From Streptomyces sp. NBC_00523 (GTDB taxonomy: Bacteria; Actinomycetota; Actinomycetes; Streptomycetales; Streptomycetaceae), in the NCBI RefSeq assembly GCF_036346615.1, contig NZ_CP107836.1, positions 4,154,001 to 4,218,000 of the forward strand: a stretch of 64,000 nucleotides of DNA. The letters run 5' to 3'. The position numbers were made by a program, and so were the translations under genes. How positions within the stretch are numbered: position 1 is the first letter of the stretch; every line of letters begins with the position of its first letter. The notes beneath the pieces were generated by a model. The model did not search any database. It saw nothing but the letters and a program-made list of their open reading frames with translations, and was not told where the DNA came from. Positions 16,634 through 23,992 of the stretch are shown one piece after another.

Positions 16634-18313
16634 GTGTTCGGCAAGGTGGGGCGGATGGTCAGAAACCTGGAGGCGACCGGGGTCGGGCTGGTCCCGGATC
16701 ACGCGGTCGTCGTGGACGCGCCGGACGCGCGGGCCGTCGAGCCGCTGGCCGCCGCCCGGCGGGGCGCGTACGAGCCGGTCCGCGCGCTCCTCGCCGCCAC
16801 CCGCGCGGAGGCCGACTGGACGCTCCGGCACGAGGTCGTCACCGCGCTCGCCGAGACCGCCGTGGCCGACGCGGCCCCGGTGGGCGCCTGGCTGGACGGG
16901 TCGCCGGAGGACCCCGACGCGCTCGCCGTCGACGCGTTCCGGCGTATCGAAGAAGCGTGGGCGGTCCGCACGGCCGCGCGGGCCAAGGACGTGAGCGAGG
17001 AGCAGTACCGGGCCTTCCGCACCCTGCTGGACGACGCGCTGCCCGTCATCGAGGCGGCCGTCGCGGCGAGCCCCGGCGACCCGGTGCCGTGGTCCGCCGC
17101 TCTGCCCCACTGCATCGGCGCCCAGGCCCCGCGCGACGTCTTCGAGGAGTGCCTGGGCCAGGCGCTCGCCTGCGCGCCCCACCACCTGCCCACCCATGTG
17201 CACGCCGTGCAGTACCTCGCCGACAAGTGGCACGGCAGCCACGAGGAGATGTTCGGCTACGCGGCCGGCGTCGCCGCCGACGCGCCGGAGGGCTCACCCC
17301 TGCGCGCCCTGGAGGTCGTGGCCCTGACCGAGGTCGAGCCACGGGAGCGGAAACGGGGCATCCCCGGCCCCGAGAGGGTCGAGGCGATCATCGCCACCGC
17401 GCAGGCCTACTCCGCCTCGCGCCCGCCCGAGGACCACTCGGCCCGGCTGATCCGCAACCACCTGGTGTGGGTGCTGAACGGGCGCGAACGCTGGGCCGAA
17501 TCGCTGGACGTCTACCGCTCCATCGGGCGGTACGCCACCACGTACCCGTGGAGTTACGCGGGCGAGCCGCTGGAGGCGTTCCGGCACTTCCGGGACGGCG
17601 CCCGGGCCGGACTCGCCGCCTCCGTCCCCCGTAACGGCACCGTCCCCGCCCCCGGCGTCCCCCTGCCGGAGTCCGTACGGACGGAGGCGGCCCACGAGAT
17701 CGCGTACGTGCCGGGCGCACCGCAGCGCGTCTCGCAGGAGCTGCTGCTGTCCGGGGCCACCGTCCGGCTCGCCCCGGCCGGGCGGTGGACGCTGATGGAG
17801 CCGGCCCCCTCGCAGGAGACGCCGGGCAAGCGCGGGCGCCGGGCGACGGTGCTGCGGCTCGACGGTCTGGCGGCGGTGGCGGAGACCGCGTTCGACTCCG
17901 CCGGGATGACCACGCTGGTCGCCCGGCGCGAGGGGGCCGACGCGTGCGTGCTGTCCGTCGTCGCCAAGGGCCGGACGGCCGCCCGGCACCGTTGGGCGGG
18001 GCCCGGTTCGACGCCCTCCCAGGAGGCCGCGCGCCAGGACGCGGACCTGCTCGTCGCGGCGGCGGGCCAGGGCGACGCCCGGGAGATCGCACGGATGCTG
18101 CGGGACCCGGGCGACCCGTCGGAACTCCTGATCCGCACCCTGACCGCGCTCGGCCTCCCGCCGCTCCCGGCCGGCTTCGGCGAGCGCGCCGAGGTCCTGG
18201 CCGACGCCCGGGGCGCCACGGTCCACCGGGCCCGCTCGCTCTGGCAGGGCATGAAGGACTTCATGAGCGACGAGACCGACCCGAACCCGCCGTTGCAGCT
18301 GGACGGGCGGTGA
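16634..18313 (+). CDS. Large helical-repeat protein of unknown function (559 aa)
   Basis: I chose GTG 16634 because GGAGG at 16622-16626 is ideally placed; an in-frame ATG at 16595 would add 13 residues and include a TTA codon. The protein is mainly alpha-helical with TPR-like stretches in the first 330 residues (for example APHHLPTHVHAVQYLADKWHG), a middle beta-rich part, and no signal peptide. The last ~190 residues contain ATVLRLDGLAAVAETAFDS. I do not recognise a named family. Codon bias strongly supports coding. It is divergent from the DUF4259-like gene and converges with a secreted-protein gene. Confidence 0.72.
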   Translation: MFGKVGRMVRNLEATGVGLVPDHAVVVDAPDARAVEPLAAARRGAYEPVRALLAATRAEADWTLRHEVVTALAETAVADAAPVGAWLDGSPEDPDALAVDAFRRIEEAWAVRTAARAKDVSEEQYRAFRTLLDDALPVIEAAVAASPGDPVPWSAALPHCIGAQAPRDVFEECLGQALACAPHHLPTHVHAVQYLADKWHGSHEEMFGYAAGVAADAPEGSPLRALEVVALTEVEPRERKRGIPGPERVEAIIATAQAYSASRPPEDHSARLIRNHLVWVLNGRERWAESLDVYRSIGRYATTYPWSYAGEPLEAFRHFRDGARAGLAASVPRNGTVPAPGVPLPESVRTEAAHEIAYVPGAPQRVSQELLLSGATVRLAPAGRWTLMEPAPSQETPGKRGRRATVLRLDGLAAVAETAFDSAGMTTLVARREGADACVLSVVAKGRTAARHRWAGPGSTPSQEAARQDADLLVAAAGQGDAREIARMLRDPGDPSELLIRTLTALGLPPLPAGFGERAEVLADARGATVHRARSLWQGMKDFMSDETDPNPPLQLDGR

Positions 18314-18323
18314 TCCCGCCGGG

Positions 18324-18959
18324 TTACGAGGGCAGGGCCGCACGCCGGTGCACGCGGTCGAGCAGGCGGAACAGCGGGGCGTCGTAACGCGTCAGTTCCG
18401 CGCGGGTGTTGATGTCGTTGTGCACCCCGTCGCCGCCGGGCCGGCCCTCGTAGTTGACGTCGAAGTAGCACTGGATGCCCTCGGCCCAGTAGCGGTCGTC
18501 GAGCGAGGTCCCGAACGCCGCGCGCACCTCGGGAACCGAGCTCATCCGCTCGTTCCGGGCGGTGATCACCACGCGGAGGTTGCGGCGGTCCAGCTCGCCG
18601 ACCGGGTAGTACGGCCAGGTGCGGACCAGGGCCTCCAGCTGGCGGGCCGCCTTGAGCGGGGTGGAGTCGGCGACCTGCGCGGAGCCCAGGACCGCGATCG
18701 AGGCGCCCGTGTTCACGTCCTTGGGCCCCTCCACGTACTTCGCGTACCACCCGGTGTCGAGCCGGAAGCGGTTCACGACGGCCCGGGGCACGGGGTTCTG
18801 GACGGTGGCCGCCGCCGTCGCCGCCCGGGTGGCGGTGGCGGCGGAGGCCGGCCCGGACCCCGCCAGCAGCGCGGGCAGGAGCACGGCGGCCACGAGCAGG
18901 GCCCGGTGCCGGAGCCGGGGGCGGGTGGGGTGCGGTTTCCGTACGGTCGCGAGGCTCAT
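18324..18959 (-). CDS. Secreted protein of unknown function
   Basis: 211 residues with a clear Sec signal peptide: basic N-region (VRKPHPTRPRLRHR), hydrophobic core ALLVAAVLLPALLAGS and a cleavage site after GPASAA. The mature part contains WYAKYVEGPKDVNTGASIAVLG and conserved aromatic segments (YYPVGELDRRNLRVV; RYWAEGIQCYFDVNYEG), with one cysteine. No catalytic motif was recognised. It is divergent from the aldo/keto reductase across a 204-bp gap that contains a 16-bp palindrome. Confidence 0.72.
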   Translation of the reverse strand: MSLATVRKPHPTRPRLRHRALLVAAVLLPALLAGSGPASAATATRAATAAATVQNPVPRAVVNRFRLDTGWYAKYVEGPKDVNTGASIAVLGSAQVADSTPLKAARQLEALVRTWPYYPVGELDRRNLRVVITARNERMSSVPEVRAAFGTSLDDRYWAEGIQCYFDVNYEGRPGGDGVHNDINTRAELTRYDAPLFRLLDRVHRRAALPS

Positions 18960-19070
18960 CCTGCGCCCTCTCGGGTGGGGGGATACCGTCCGATTCCCGC
19001 GGGGCGCGAGGTGCCGCGGGAGCGCGCCCACGCCCTTGTGGGGTGAGCCGGCCGCCACGGGAGGTGTGCG

Positions 19071-19086
19071 CGTACAGCGTTGTACG
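19071..19086. promoter_or_regulatory. 16-bp palindrome CGTACA-N4-TGTACG
   Basis: A perfect dyad (CGTACAGCGTTGTACG) in the divergent gap between the secreted-protein gene (start 18959, minus) and the aldo/keto reductase (start 19164, plus). The arrangement of 6-bp arms around 4 bp resembles operators of TetR- or PadR-like dimers. It lies about 65 bp upstream of the putative -10 of the reductase, so it may act on the minus-strand promoter or as an upstream site. No cognate regulator is encoded next to it. Confidence 0.4.
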
Positions 19087-19150
19087 TGTGGGGAGTTGGC
19101 GCCCCGGGGCGCGCCCCGTGTCAGTGAGGATGTGTCGGCGTCCGGTGACC

Positions 19151-19156
19151 TACGTT
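19151..19156 (+). promoter_or_regulatory. -10 element TACGTT for a leaderless aldo/keto reductase mRNA
   Basis: TACGTT ends 7 nt before ATG 19164 and there is no purine-rich ribosome site before the ATG. This matches the spacing seen at other probable leaderless genes in the window. The -35 region is weak. Confidence 0.4.
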
Positions 19157-19163
19157 GGTGGTC

Positions 19164-20021
19164 ATGAACTCCATACGGTGGGAATTGGGCGGGGACCTGG
19201 GGGTCGCCCGGGTCGGCTACGGCGCGATGAAGCTGACGGGATGGCCACGGGGCGAGCGGCCCGACCGCGACGCGGCCCTCGGCATCCTGCGGCGGGCGGT
19301 GGAGCTGGGCGTCAACCACATCGACACCTCGAACTACTACGCGCGCGAAGGGGTTTCGGCCAACGAGCTGATCCGGTCCGCGTTGCACCCCTACCCGGAC
19401 GACCTGGTGATCGTCACCAAGGTCGGCGCGCTGGTCGAGGGCCCGGACATCGCGCTGCCGCCCGGCGAGCAGCACGGTCTCACCCCGGACGGGCTGCGAC
19501 GCGGGGTGGAGGCGAACCTGAAGTCCCTCGGCCTGGACCGGCTCGACGTGGTGAACCTGCGCATGGGCGACCGGGGCCATGAGGACGCCCCGCTCGACGG
19601 CCCCCTCACGACGCTGCTGGCCCTGCGCGACGAGGGCCTGATCCGGCACATCGGGATCTCCAACGTGTCGCTCGACCAGTTCACGCGGGCGCGCGAGCTG
19701 GCGCCGGTCGCCTGTGTGCAGAACGCGTACAACATCGCGCGCCGCGACGACGATCCCCTGGTCGACGCCTGCGCCGAAGCGGGTATCGCCTACGTGCCGT
19801 TCTATCCGGTCGGCGGCTTCCAGCCCCTGACCGCCGAGCGCCTGGAGGCCGTCGCCGAGCGCCACGACGCGACCGTCCCGCAGGTGGCGCTCGCCTGGCT
19901 GCTGGCCCGTTCACCCAACATCCTGCTCATCCCCGGCACCGGTTCCCCGGCCCACCTGGAGGAGAACATCGCGGCGGGCGAGCTGAGGCTGAGCGCGGAG
20001 GACCTGGCGAGCCTGGGCTGA
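19164..20021 (+). CDS. Aldo/keto reductase
   Basis: 285 residues, TIM-barrel AKR family. NHIDTSNYYAREG holds the conserved Asp54 and Tyr (58/59), IVTKVG carries the catalytic lysine near residue 85, and the C-terminal NADPH-binding region reads ILLIPGTGSPAHLEENI. It reduces carbonyls with NADPH; the substrate is unknown and the sequence resembles the YdhF/pyridoxal-reductase-like oxidoreductases common in actinobacteria. Its TGA stop lies inside the first unit of the 7-bp tandem repeat that begins at 20016, so slippage in that repeat could alter the last residues. Confidence 0.92.
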   Translation: MNSIRWELGGDLGVARVGYGAMKLTGWPRGERPDRDAALGILRRAVELGVNHIDTSNYYAREGVSANELIRSALHPYPDDLVIVTKVGALVEGPDIALPPGEQHGLTPDGLRRGVEANLKSLGLDRLDVVNLRMGDRGHEDAPLDGPLTTLLALRDEGLIRHIGISNVSLDQFTRARELAPVACVQNAYNIARRDDDPLVDACAEAGIAYVPFYPVGGFQPLTAERLEAVAERHDATVPQVALAWLLARSPNILLIPGTGSPAHLEENIAAGELRLSAEDLASLG

Positions 20022-20106
20022 CGGCTGACGGCTGACGGCTGACGGCTGACGGCTGACGGCTGACGGCTGACGGCTGACGGCTGACGGCTGGCGGCTGGCG
20101 GCTGAC
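20016..20106. repeat. 7-bp tandem repeat GGCTGAC, 13 copies
   Basis: Thirteen contiguous 7-bp units: ten GGCTGAC, then two GGCTGGC variants (20086 and 20093), then a final GGCTGAC (20100-20106). The first unit contains the stop codon of the aldo/keto reductase. Because 7 is not a multiple of 3, TGA appears in all three plus-strand frames, whereas the minus strand is open and would read the same heptapeptide in every frame. Such low-complexity arrays are prone to copy-number change. Confidence 0.95.
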
Positions 20107-20214
20107 GGCAGGTCCGCGGTACCGGCGGTGGCGGGCGCCGGAGGGCGGCTGGTATCCGGTCGACCCCAGCGGCGCCCGCCGCCCCGGGGCACTTTCGTGG
20201 AGAGACTGGGCGGC

Positions 20215-20955
20215 ATGGATGAGGTCGAGGTTGTCGTAGCCCACTCCGAGCGGACGACGCTGCGTGTCGGGGACATGTTCCTGAAGGTGGACGCCGATCG
20301 GGCGCGGATCGCCGTGGAGGCCGAGGCGCTGGCGCTGGCGCCGGTCCCGGTGCCGGAGGTGTTGTGGCACAAGCCGTCCGTGCTGGCGCTCGCCGCCGTC
20401 CGGGGCACCGCGCTCGGCCGCCTCGGGGAGCCGTCGCCCGCGTCACCGGCGGCCTGGGCCGCGGCGGGGGCCGCGATCCGGACGCTGCACGAGGCGCCGT
20501 TGCCGCCGTGGCCCGGGCGGAGCGCGGACGGCCTGGCGGCCGAGCTGGAGCGGGAGTGCGACTGGCTCCTCGCGCACGAGGCGCTGCCCGCCGAGCTGGT
20601 CACCCGTAATCGCCGGATCGCCGAGGCGGCGCTGCGGCCGTGGGAGCCGGTGTTCGTGCACGGCGACTTGCAGATCACCCATGTGTTCACCGGCGACGAC
20701 GACGAGGTCACCGGCATCATCGACTGGTCCGAGGCGGCGCGTGGGGACGCGCTGTTCGACCTCGCCACGCTGACGCTCGGGCACGAGGAGCGTCTGGGTG
20801 ACCTCGTCGCCGGGTACGGCACCGACGTCGACCTGGACCTCGTCCGCGCCTGGTGGTCGCTGCGCAGCCTCACCGCGTACCGCTGGCTGATCCAGCACGG
20901 CTTCGACCCGGCCGCGCCGGGGTGCGAACTGGACGTGCTGCGGGCCGCGATGTGA
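20215..20955 (+). CDS. Aminoglycoside phosphotransferase-like kinase
   Basis: 246 residues, APH/choline-kinase fold. The Brenner motif is HGDLQITHVF and the metal-binding motif is IIDWSEAARGD, both intact. The N-lobe carries MFLKVDADRARIAVEAEAL with a plausible ATP-binding lysine. Family members phosphorylate small hydroxylated molecules, including aminoglycosides, homoserine and fructosamine; the substrate here cannot be read and a resistance role should not be assumed. ATG 20215 follows GGAGAGACTGGG. The gene lies just after the 7-bp repeat. Confidence 0.88.
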   Translation: MDEVEVVVAHSERTTLRVGDMFLKVDADRARIAVEAEALALAPVPVPEVLWHKPSVLALAAVRGTALGRLGEPSPASPAAWAAAGAAIRTLHEAPLPPWPGRSADGLAAELERECDWLLAHEALPAELVTRNRRIAEAALRPWEPVFVHGDLQITHVFTGDDDEVTGIIDWSEAARGDALFDLATLTLGHEERLGDLVAGYGTDVDLDLVRAWWSLRSLTAYRWLIQHGFDPAAPGCELDVLRAAM

Positions 20956-20962
20956 CGGGGCC

Positions 20963-21214
20963 CTACGCCTGAGGCCCGGGGTCGTCCGAGTCGGCCGGGC
21001 GGAACCGGCCCATGCTGATGCTGAGCAGGACGGCTCCGAGCACGGGCAGCACGCCGTACAGCAGAGGGACGTCCTTGCCGAACCGGCTGACGAGGAAGGC
21101 GGTGCCGCCGACGGCGACGAGCAGGTGCGGGCGCCTGAAGATGTGCCCGCAGACCACCGCCAGCCGCCGCAGTCCGCGCGCCTCGGTGAGCCTGGTCCAG
21201 TCCGTGGGGGCCAT
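20963..21214 (-). CDS. Small membrane protein (83 aa)
   Basis: Starts at ATG 21214 (MAPTDWTRLTEARGLRRL) and ends 7 bp from the APH-like gene, convergent. One or two hydrophobic stretches are seen: LLVAVGGTAFLVSRF and VPLLYGVLPVLGAVLLSISM. The C-terminus is short and acidic (DSDDPGPQA). I do not recognise a family. Coding is supported by codon bias and the clean start. Function unknown. Confidence 0.6.
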   Translation of the reverse strand: MAPTDWTRLTEARGLRRLAVVCGHIFRRPHLLVAVGGTAFLVSRFGKDVPLLYGVLPVLGAVLLSISMGRFRPADSDDPGPQA

Positions 21215-21390
21215 GGCGTCCAGGATAGGCGCGCAGGGGCGGTGCGTTAGGCCCCGGTCGTTGTCGGCCTCGTGCACGGTCCTCGTGCTTCAAGTGGCTC
21301 GAATTGCGGGCGCCCCAGCGCTACTTCGCGCACCATAGTGACGATCAGGAATCACTGGCGACGGTCAGGGATCAGCACCCAGGGGGGCAT

Positions 21391-21861
21391 GTGTCCGAAA
21401 CCGAGAATCCGGCCGCCGACGCGGGCGACGGGACGGCGGACGCGGCGGCGACGGGTACGCCGCTCGTCGGAGCCGCGCTCGTCGTCGCGGTGACCGTCAT
21501 CGTGCTGTGGCTCGGGCTGCTCGCCTGGCTGGCGTTCCATACCGACGCGACCGAGGTCGCCTGGTCGCGTCTGCTCATCGTCCTCGGCTCCGTGGAAGCC
21601 GTCGCGTTCGCGGCCATCGGCGCCTTGTTCGGCACGACGGTGCAGCGGCAGCGGGTGGCGGATCTGGCGGCCCGCACCGAGGCCGCCGAGTCCCGCGCGA
21701 GTGCCAACGAGACGGCGGCCCTCAACGGCCATAGGCTGGCGGCGGCGGTCCAGGCCTCCCGGGCTCCCGGCGGCGGTGCGGACACGGAACAGCTGTCGGC
21801 GGACGGCCGGTCCGGCCGGGATCCCCTGCTCGACATGGCCAACCGGCTGTTCCCGGACTGA
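21391..21861 (+). CDS. Two-TM membrane protein with cytosolic coiled coil; first gene of a protease/kinase cassette
   Basis: 156 residues from GTG 21391, preceded by AGGGGGG. An acidic, disordered N-terminus (1-23) precedes two hydrophobic helices at about 24-49 and 60-83. A charged helix follows (84-112, QRQRVADLAARTEAAESRAS) that looks like a short coiled coil, then a polar tail. Both ends are predicted on the same side of the membrane. No family is recognised. It is 9 bp upstream of the trypsin-FHA gene in the same direction and is the likely membrane anchor or sensor of the four-gene set 21391-25194. Confidence 0.72.
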   Translation: MSETENPAADAGDGTADAAATGTPLVGAALVVAVTVIVLWLGLLAWLAFHTDATEVAWSRLLIVLGSVEAVAFAAIGALFGTTVQRQRVADLAARTEAAESRASANETAALNGHRLAAAVQASRAPGGGADTEQLSADGRSGRDPLLDMANRLFPD

Positions 21862-21870
21862 GGCGGCGCC

Positions 21871-22812
21871 GTGGACCCCATCGGAAGACTGGTGCGCGAC
21901 GGTGAGCCCGTGGCGACGGCGGTCGTGCTCACCGCCGACGGACTCGCCGCGACGGCGGCTCACGTCCTCGCGTCGCACCGGGCCGCGCAGTGGACCTTCG
22001 AGCCGATCGCCGCGCCGGGGCTTTCCTTCCCCGTCGACTGCTCGCCGCCCTCGGACGGGGCGGCCGACGTGGCACTGATCCAGGTACGCGAAGCGGATGA
22101 CTGGGACCCGGTGACGCTCACCCCGCATACGGGCGCCACCCCCGGCGACCCGGTCCACCTCCGCGGATTCGCCGCGTCCCGCGACTACGACTCCGGCGTC
22201 GGCCACTACGTCGGCACCACGGCGCGGAACGGCCGGGCCTGGGTGAAGGTGAGCTGCCGGCACGCCCAGCCGGGCATGAGCGGCGCACCGGTGCTGCTCA
22301 CCGGCACGGGCAGCGCCATCGGCATCGTGTCGGCCCGTCTCAACTCGGGGAACTGGAACCGCGACACCGTGCTGCTCGCCCCGGCCGGGAGCCTGGTCGC
22401 GCTCGCCCCCGAGCGGCTGCGGCCGGCCGCACCCGTACGCCGTCATGCCGGGGGCACGCTCCGGCTGTCCTGGGTGCACGGCGCTTCGACGGAACTCTTC
22501 CTGGAATCCGATGACTTCACGGTCTCGTTCGGCCGCAACGTCAACAACCGGGTGTACCTGCCGGACCACCGGGACAGTCGCTTCCACGGCCATCTCGCTC
22601 TGGTCGGGGCCTCCTTGACCTACCAGCACCTCGGATCGCACCCGGCCTTCCTGGCAGGCGCCACACGCCAGCTGAAGCTCTCCAAGGGGGACATCTGCTC
22701 CGTCGGGGACAAGGACCGGCTGAGCGTCGGGAGCGGAACGATGCTGGTGGAGTTCTCCGCGCCCGACCTGTACGACCCGAACGCGCACATGACGCCGGAG
22801 GCGCCTGAGTGA
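21871..22812 (+). CDS. Trypsin-like serine protease fused to a C-terminal FHA-like domain
   Basis: 313 residues, no signal peptide. The N-terminal half is a chymotrypsin-fold protease with His31 (ATAAHVLA), Asp66 (GAADVALIQV) and Ser137 (QPGMSGAPVLL), so the triad is complete. Residues about 205-296 look like a forkhead-associated domain: FTVSFGRNVNNRVYLPD, then the SRFHGHLAL equivalent of the S-x-x-H motif, then SVGSGTMLVEF. FHA domains bind phosphothreonine peptides, and a Ser/Thr kinase follows directly. The combination suggests a cytosolic protease whose targeting or activation depends on phosphorylation. The FHA call is by motif, not by search. Confidence 0.78.
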   Translation: MDPIGRLVRDGEPVATAVVLTADGLAATAAHVLASHRAAQWTFEPIAAPGLSFPVDCSPPSDGAADVALIQVREADDWDPVTLTPHTGATPGDPVHLRGFAASRDYDSGVGHYVGTTARNGRAWVKVSCRHAQPGMSGAPVLLTGTGSAIGIVSARLNSGNWNRDTVLLAPAGSLVALAPERLRPAAPVRRHAGGTLRLSWVHGASTELFLESDDFTVSFGRNVNNRVYLPDHRDSRFHGHLALVGASLTYQHLGSHPAFLAGATRQLKLSKGDICSVGDKDRLSVGSGTMLVEFSAPDLYDPNAHMTPEAPE

Positions 22813-22816
22813 AGGG

Positions 22817-23992
22817 GTGATCAACCAGTTGGACGCCGATTCCCGCACCGATCTGACGGCCGCCGGACCCTACGAGCCGCCTCCCCCTCTGGCGGGCGCG
22901 CCCGCGGCCATCGGGGAGGTGCTGTCCGACCGCTGGTCGGTGGCGGAGATCCGCCGCGGCGGGCAGGCATGGGTCCTCATCGTCGATGACCTCGAACGCG
23001 GCGGCCGCCGCGCGATCAAGGTCCCGCTCTCCGGCGCACTTGTCGGCGACGACGAACTCGAAATGCTGCTCCGGCTCGAACCGCACCAGCACACCGTCAC
23101 CACGCTCGGCGTCATCGAGGTGCGCGGGCGGTCGGGCATCGTCTTCGACTACGCGCCCTCCACCCTGACCGACCTGATCGGACTGGGGCCCGGGCTTTCA
23201 CTTACCGGACTCCTTCAGCAGGTGTGCGCCGGAATGGCCCACCTGTCCCACGTCGTAGAGGTGGCCCACCTCGACCTCAAACCGTCGAACGTCCTCGTGG
23301 ACGAGAACGGTCAGGCCAAGGTCGCCGACTTCGGCCTGGCCCAACGGGTGCGCATCCAGGACGGACGCTTCGCGGGCGCGCGGGGCGGCACCTGGGCGTA
23401 CGCCGCGCCCGAGGTGCTGCGGCGGGAGCCCTGCGACACCCGCGCCGACATCTTCTCCTTCGGCGTGCTCCTCTACGAGGCGTGCACGGGCAGGCTCCCC
23501 TACCCGTTCGCCCTGGCATCCGACCCGGCCGCCCAGCGGGAGCAACTGCTGGACTACTACGCGTCCTCGGGCCCGGGTGAGCGGCAGAGCGAGCTCTACT
23601 ACTGGGGGCAGTCCAAGCTGACCCAGGTGCCCGTCACCCCGCCCGGTGAGGGCATCAGCGTCCTCCTGTCGAGCTGCCTGCAGCAACACCTGTCCGAGCG
23701 TCCGCAGTCGTTCACGATGCTCGCGGAGATGCTGGCCCGGGCGGTCCGGAGACCGCCGGTCGAAGCCCTGGCGACCCCGCTGCCGCAGATCGACCAGCAG
23801 CGCAGATCGCTCTCGCTGGCCCAGGTACTGATCCGGCTCGGCCGGCTGGACGAGGCCATCAACGAGCTCAACCGCTTGCTGTCGACGCCCCTGCCCGCGG
23901 CTCTCTTCGAGGCCGCACGGCAGGCGGCGGTCCAGGCGCTGACCACAGCCGGGCGGCATGCCGAAGCAACCGAACTAGCAGATTGGCGGTGA
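22817..23992 (+). CDS. Eukaryotic-like Ser/Thr protein kinase, soluble, with C-terminal helical repeats
   Basis: 391 residues from GTG 22817 (TTG 22829 has better spacing to GAAGGGG and is an alternative). Kinase features: invariant Lys68 (RAIKVPL), catalytic loop HLDLKPSN at 151-158 (HLD instead of HRD, Asp153 kept), DFG at 171-173 and APE at 197-199. The glycine loop is reduced to RRGGQAW. The last ~60 residues (SLSLAQVLIRLGRLDEAINEL) look like TPR helices. There is no membrane helix or PASTA domain, unlike PknB. It sits between the protease-FHA gene and the zinc-finger gene, overlapping the latter by 4 bp (GTGA). Confidence 0.9.
   Translation: MINQLDADSRTDLTAAGPYEPPPPLAGAPAAIGEVLSDRWSVAEIRRGGQAWVLIVDDLERGGRRAIKVPLSGALVGDDELEMLLRLEPHQHTVTTLGVIEVRGRSGIVFDYAPSTLTDLIGLGPGLSLTGLLQQVCAGMAHLSHVVEVAHLDLKPSNVLVDENGQAKVADFGLAQRVRIQDGRFAGARGGTWAYAAPEVLRREPCDTRADIFSFGVLLYEACTGRLPYPFALASDPAAQREQLLDYYASSGPGERQSELYYWGQSKLTQVPVTPPGEGISVLLSSCLQQHLSERPQSFTMLAEMLARAVRRPPVEALATPLPQIDQQRRSLSLAQVLIRLGRLDEAINELNRLLSTPLPAALFEAARQAAVQALTTAGRHAEATELADWR

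Noticed and set aside
20016..20106. CRISPR-like array
   Set aside because: The units are 7 bp and contiguous, with no spacers, so it is a simple tandem repeat.
20215..20955. Antibiotic-resistance aminoglycoside phosphotransferase
   Set aside because: The fold and motifs fit, but the family includes many housekeeping kinases and there is no resistance context.
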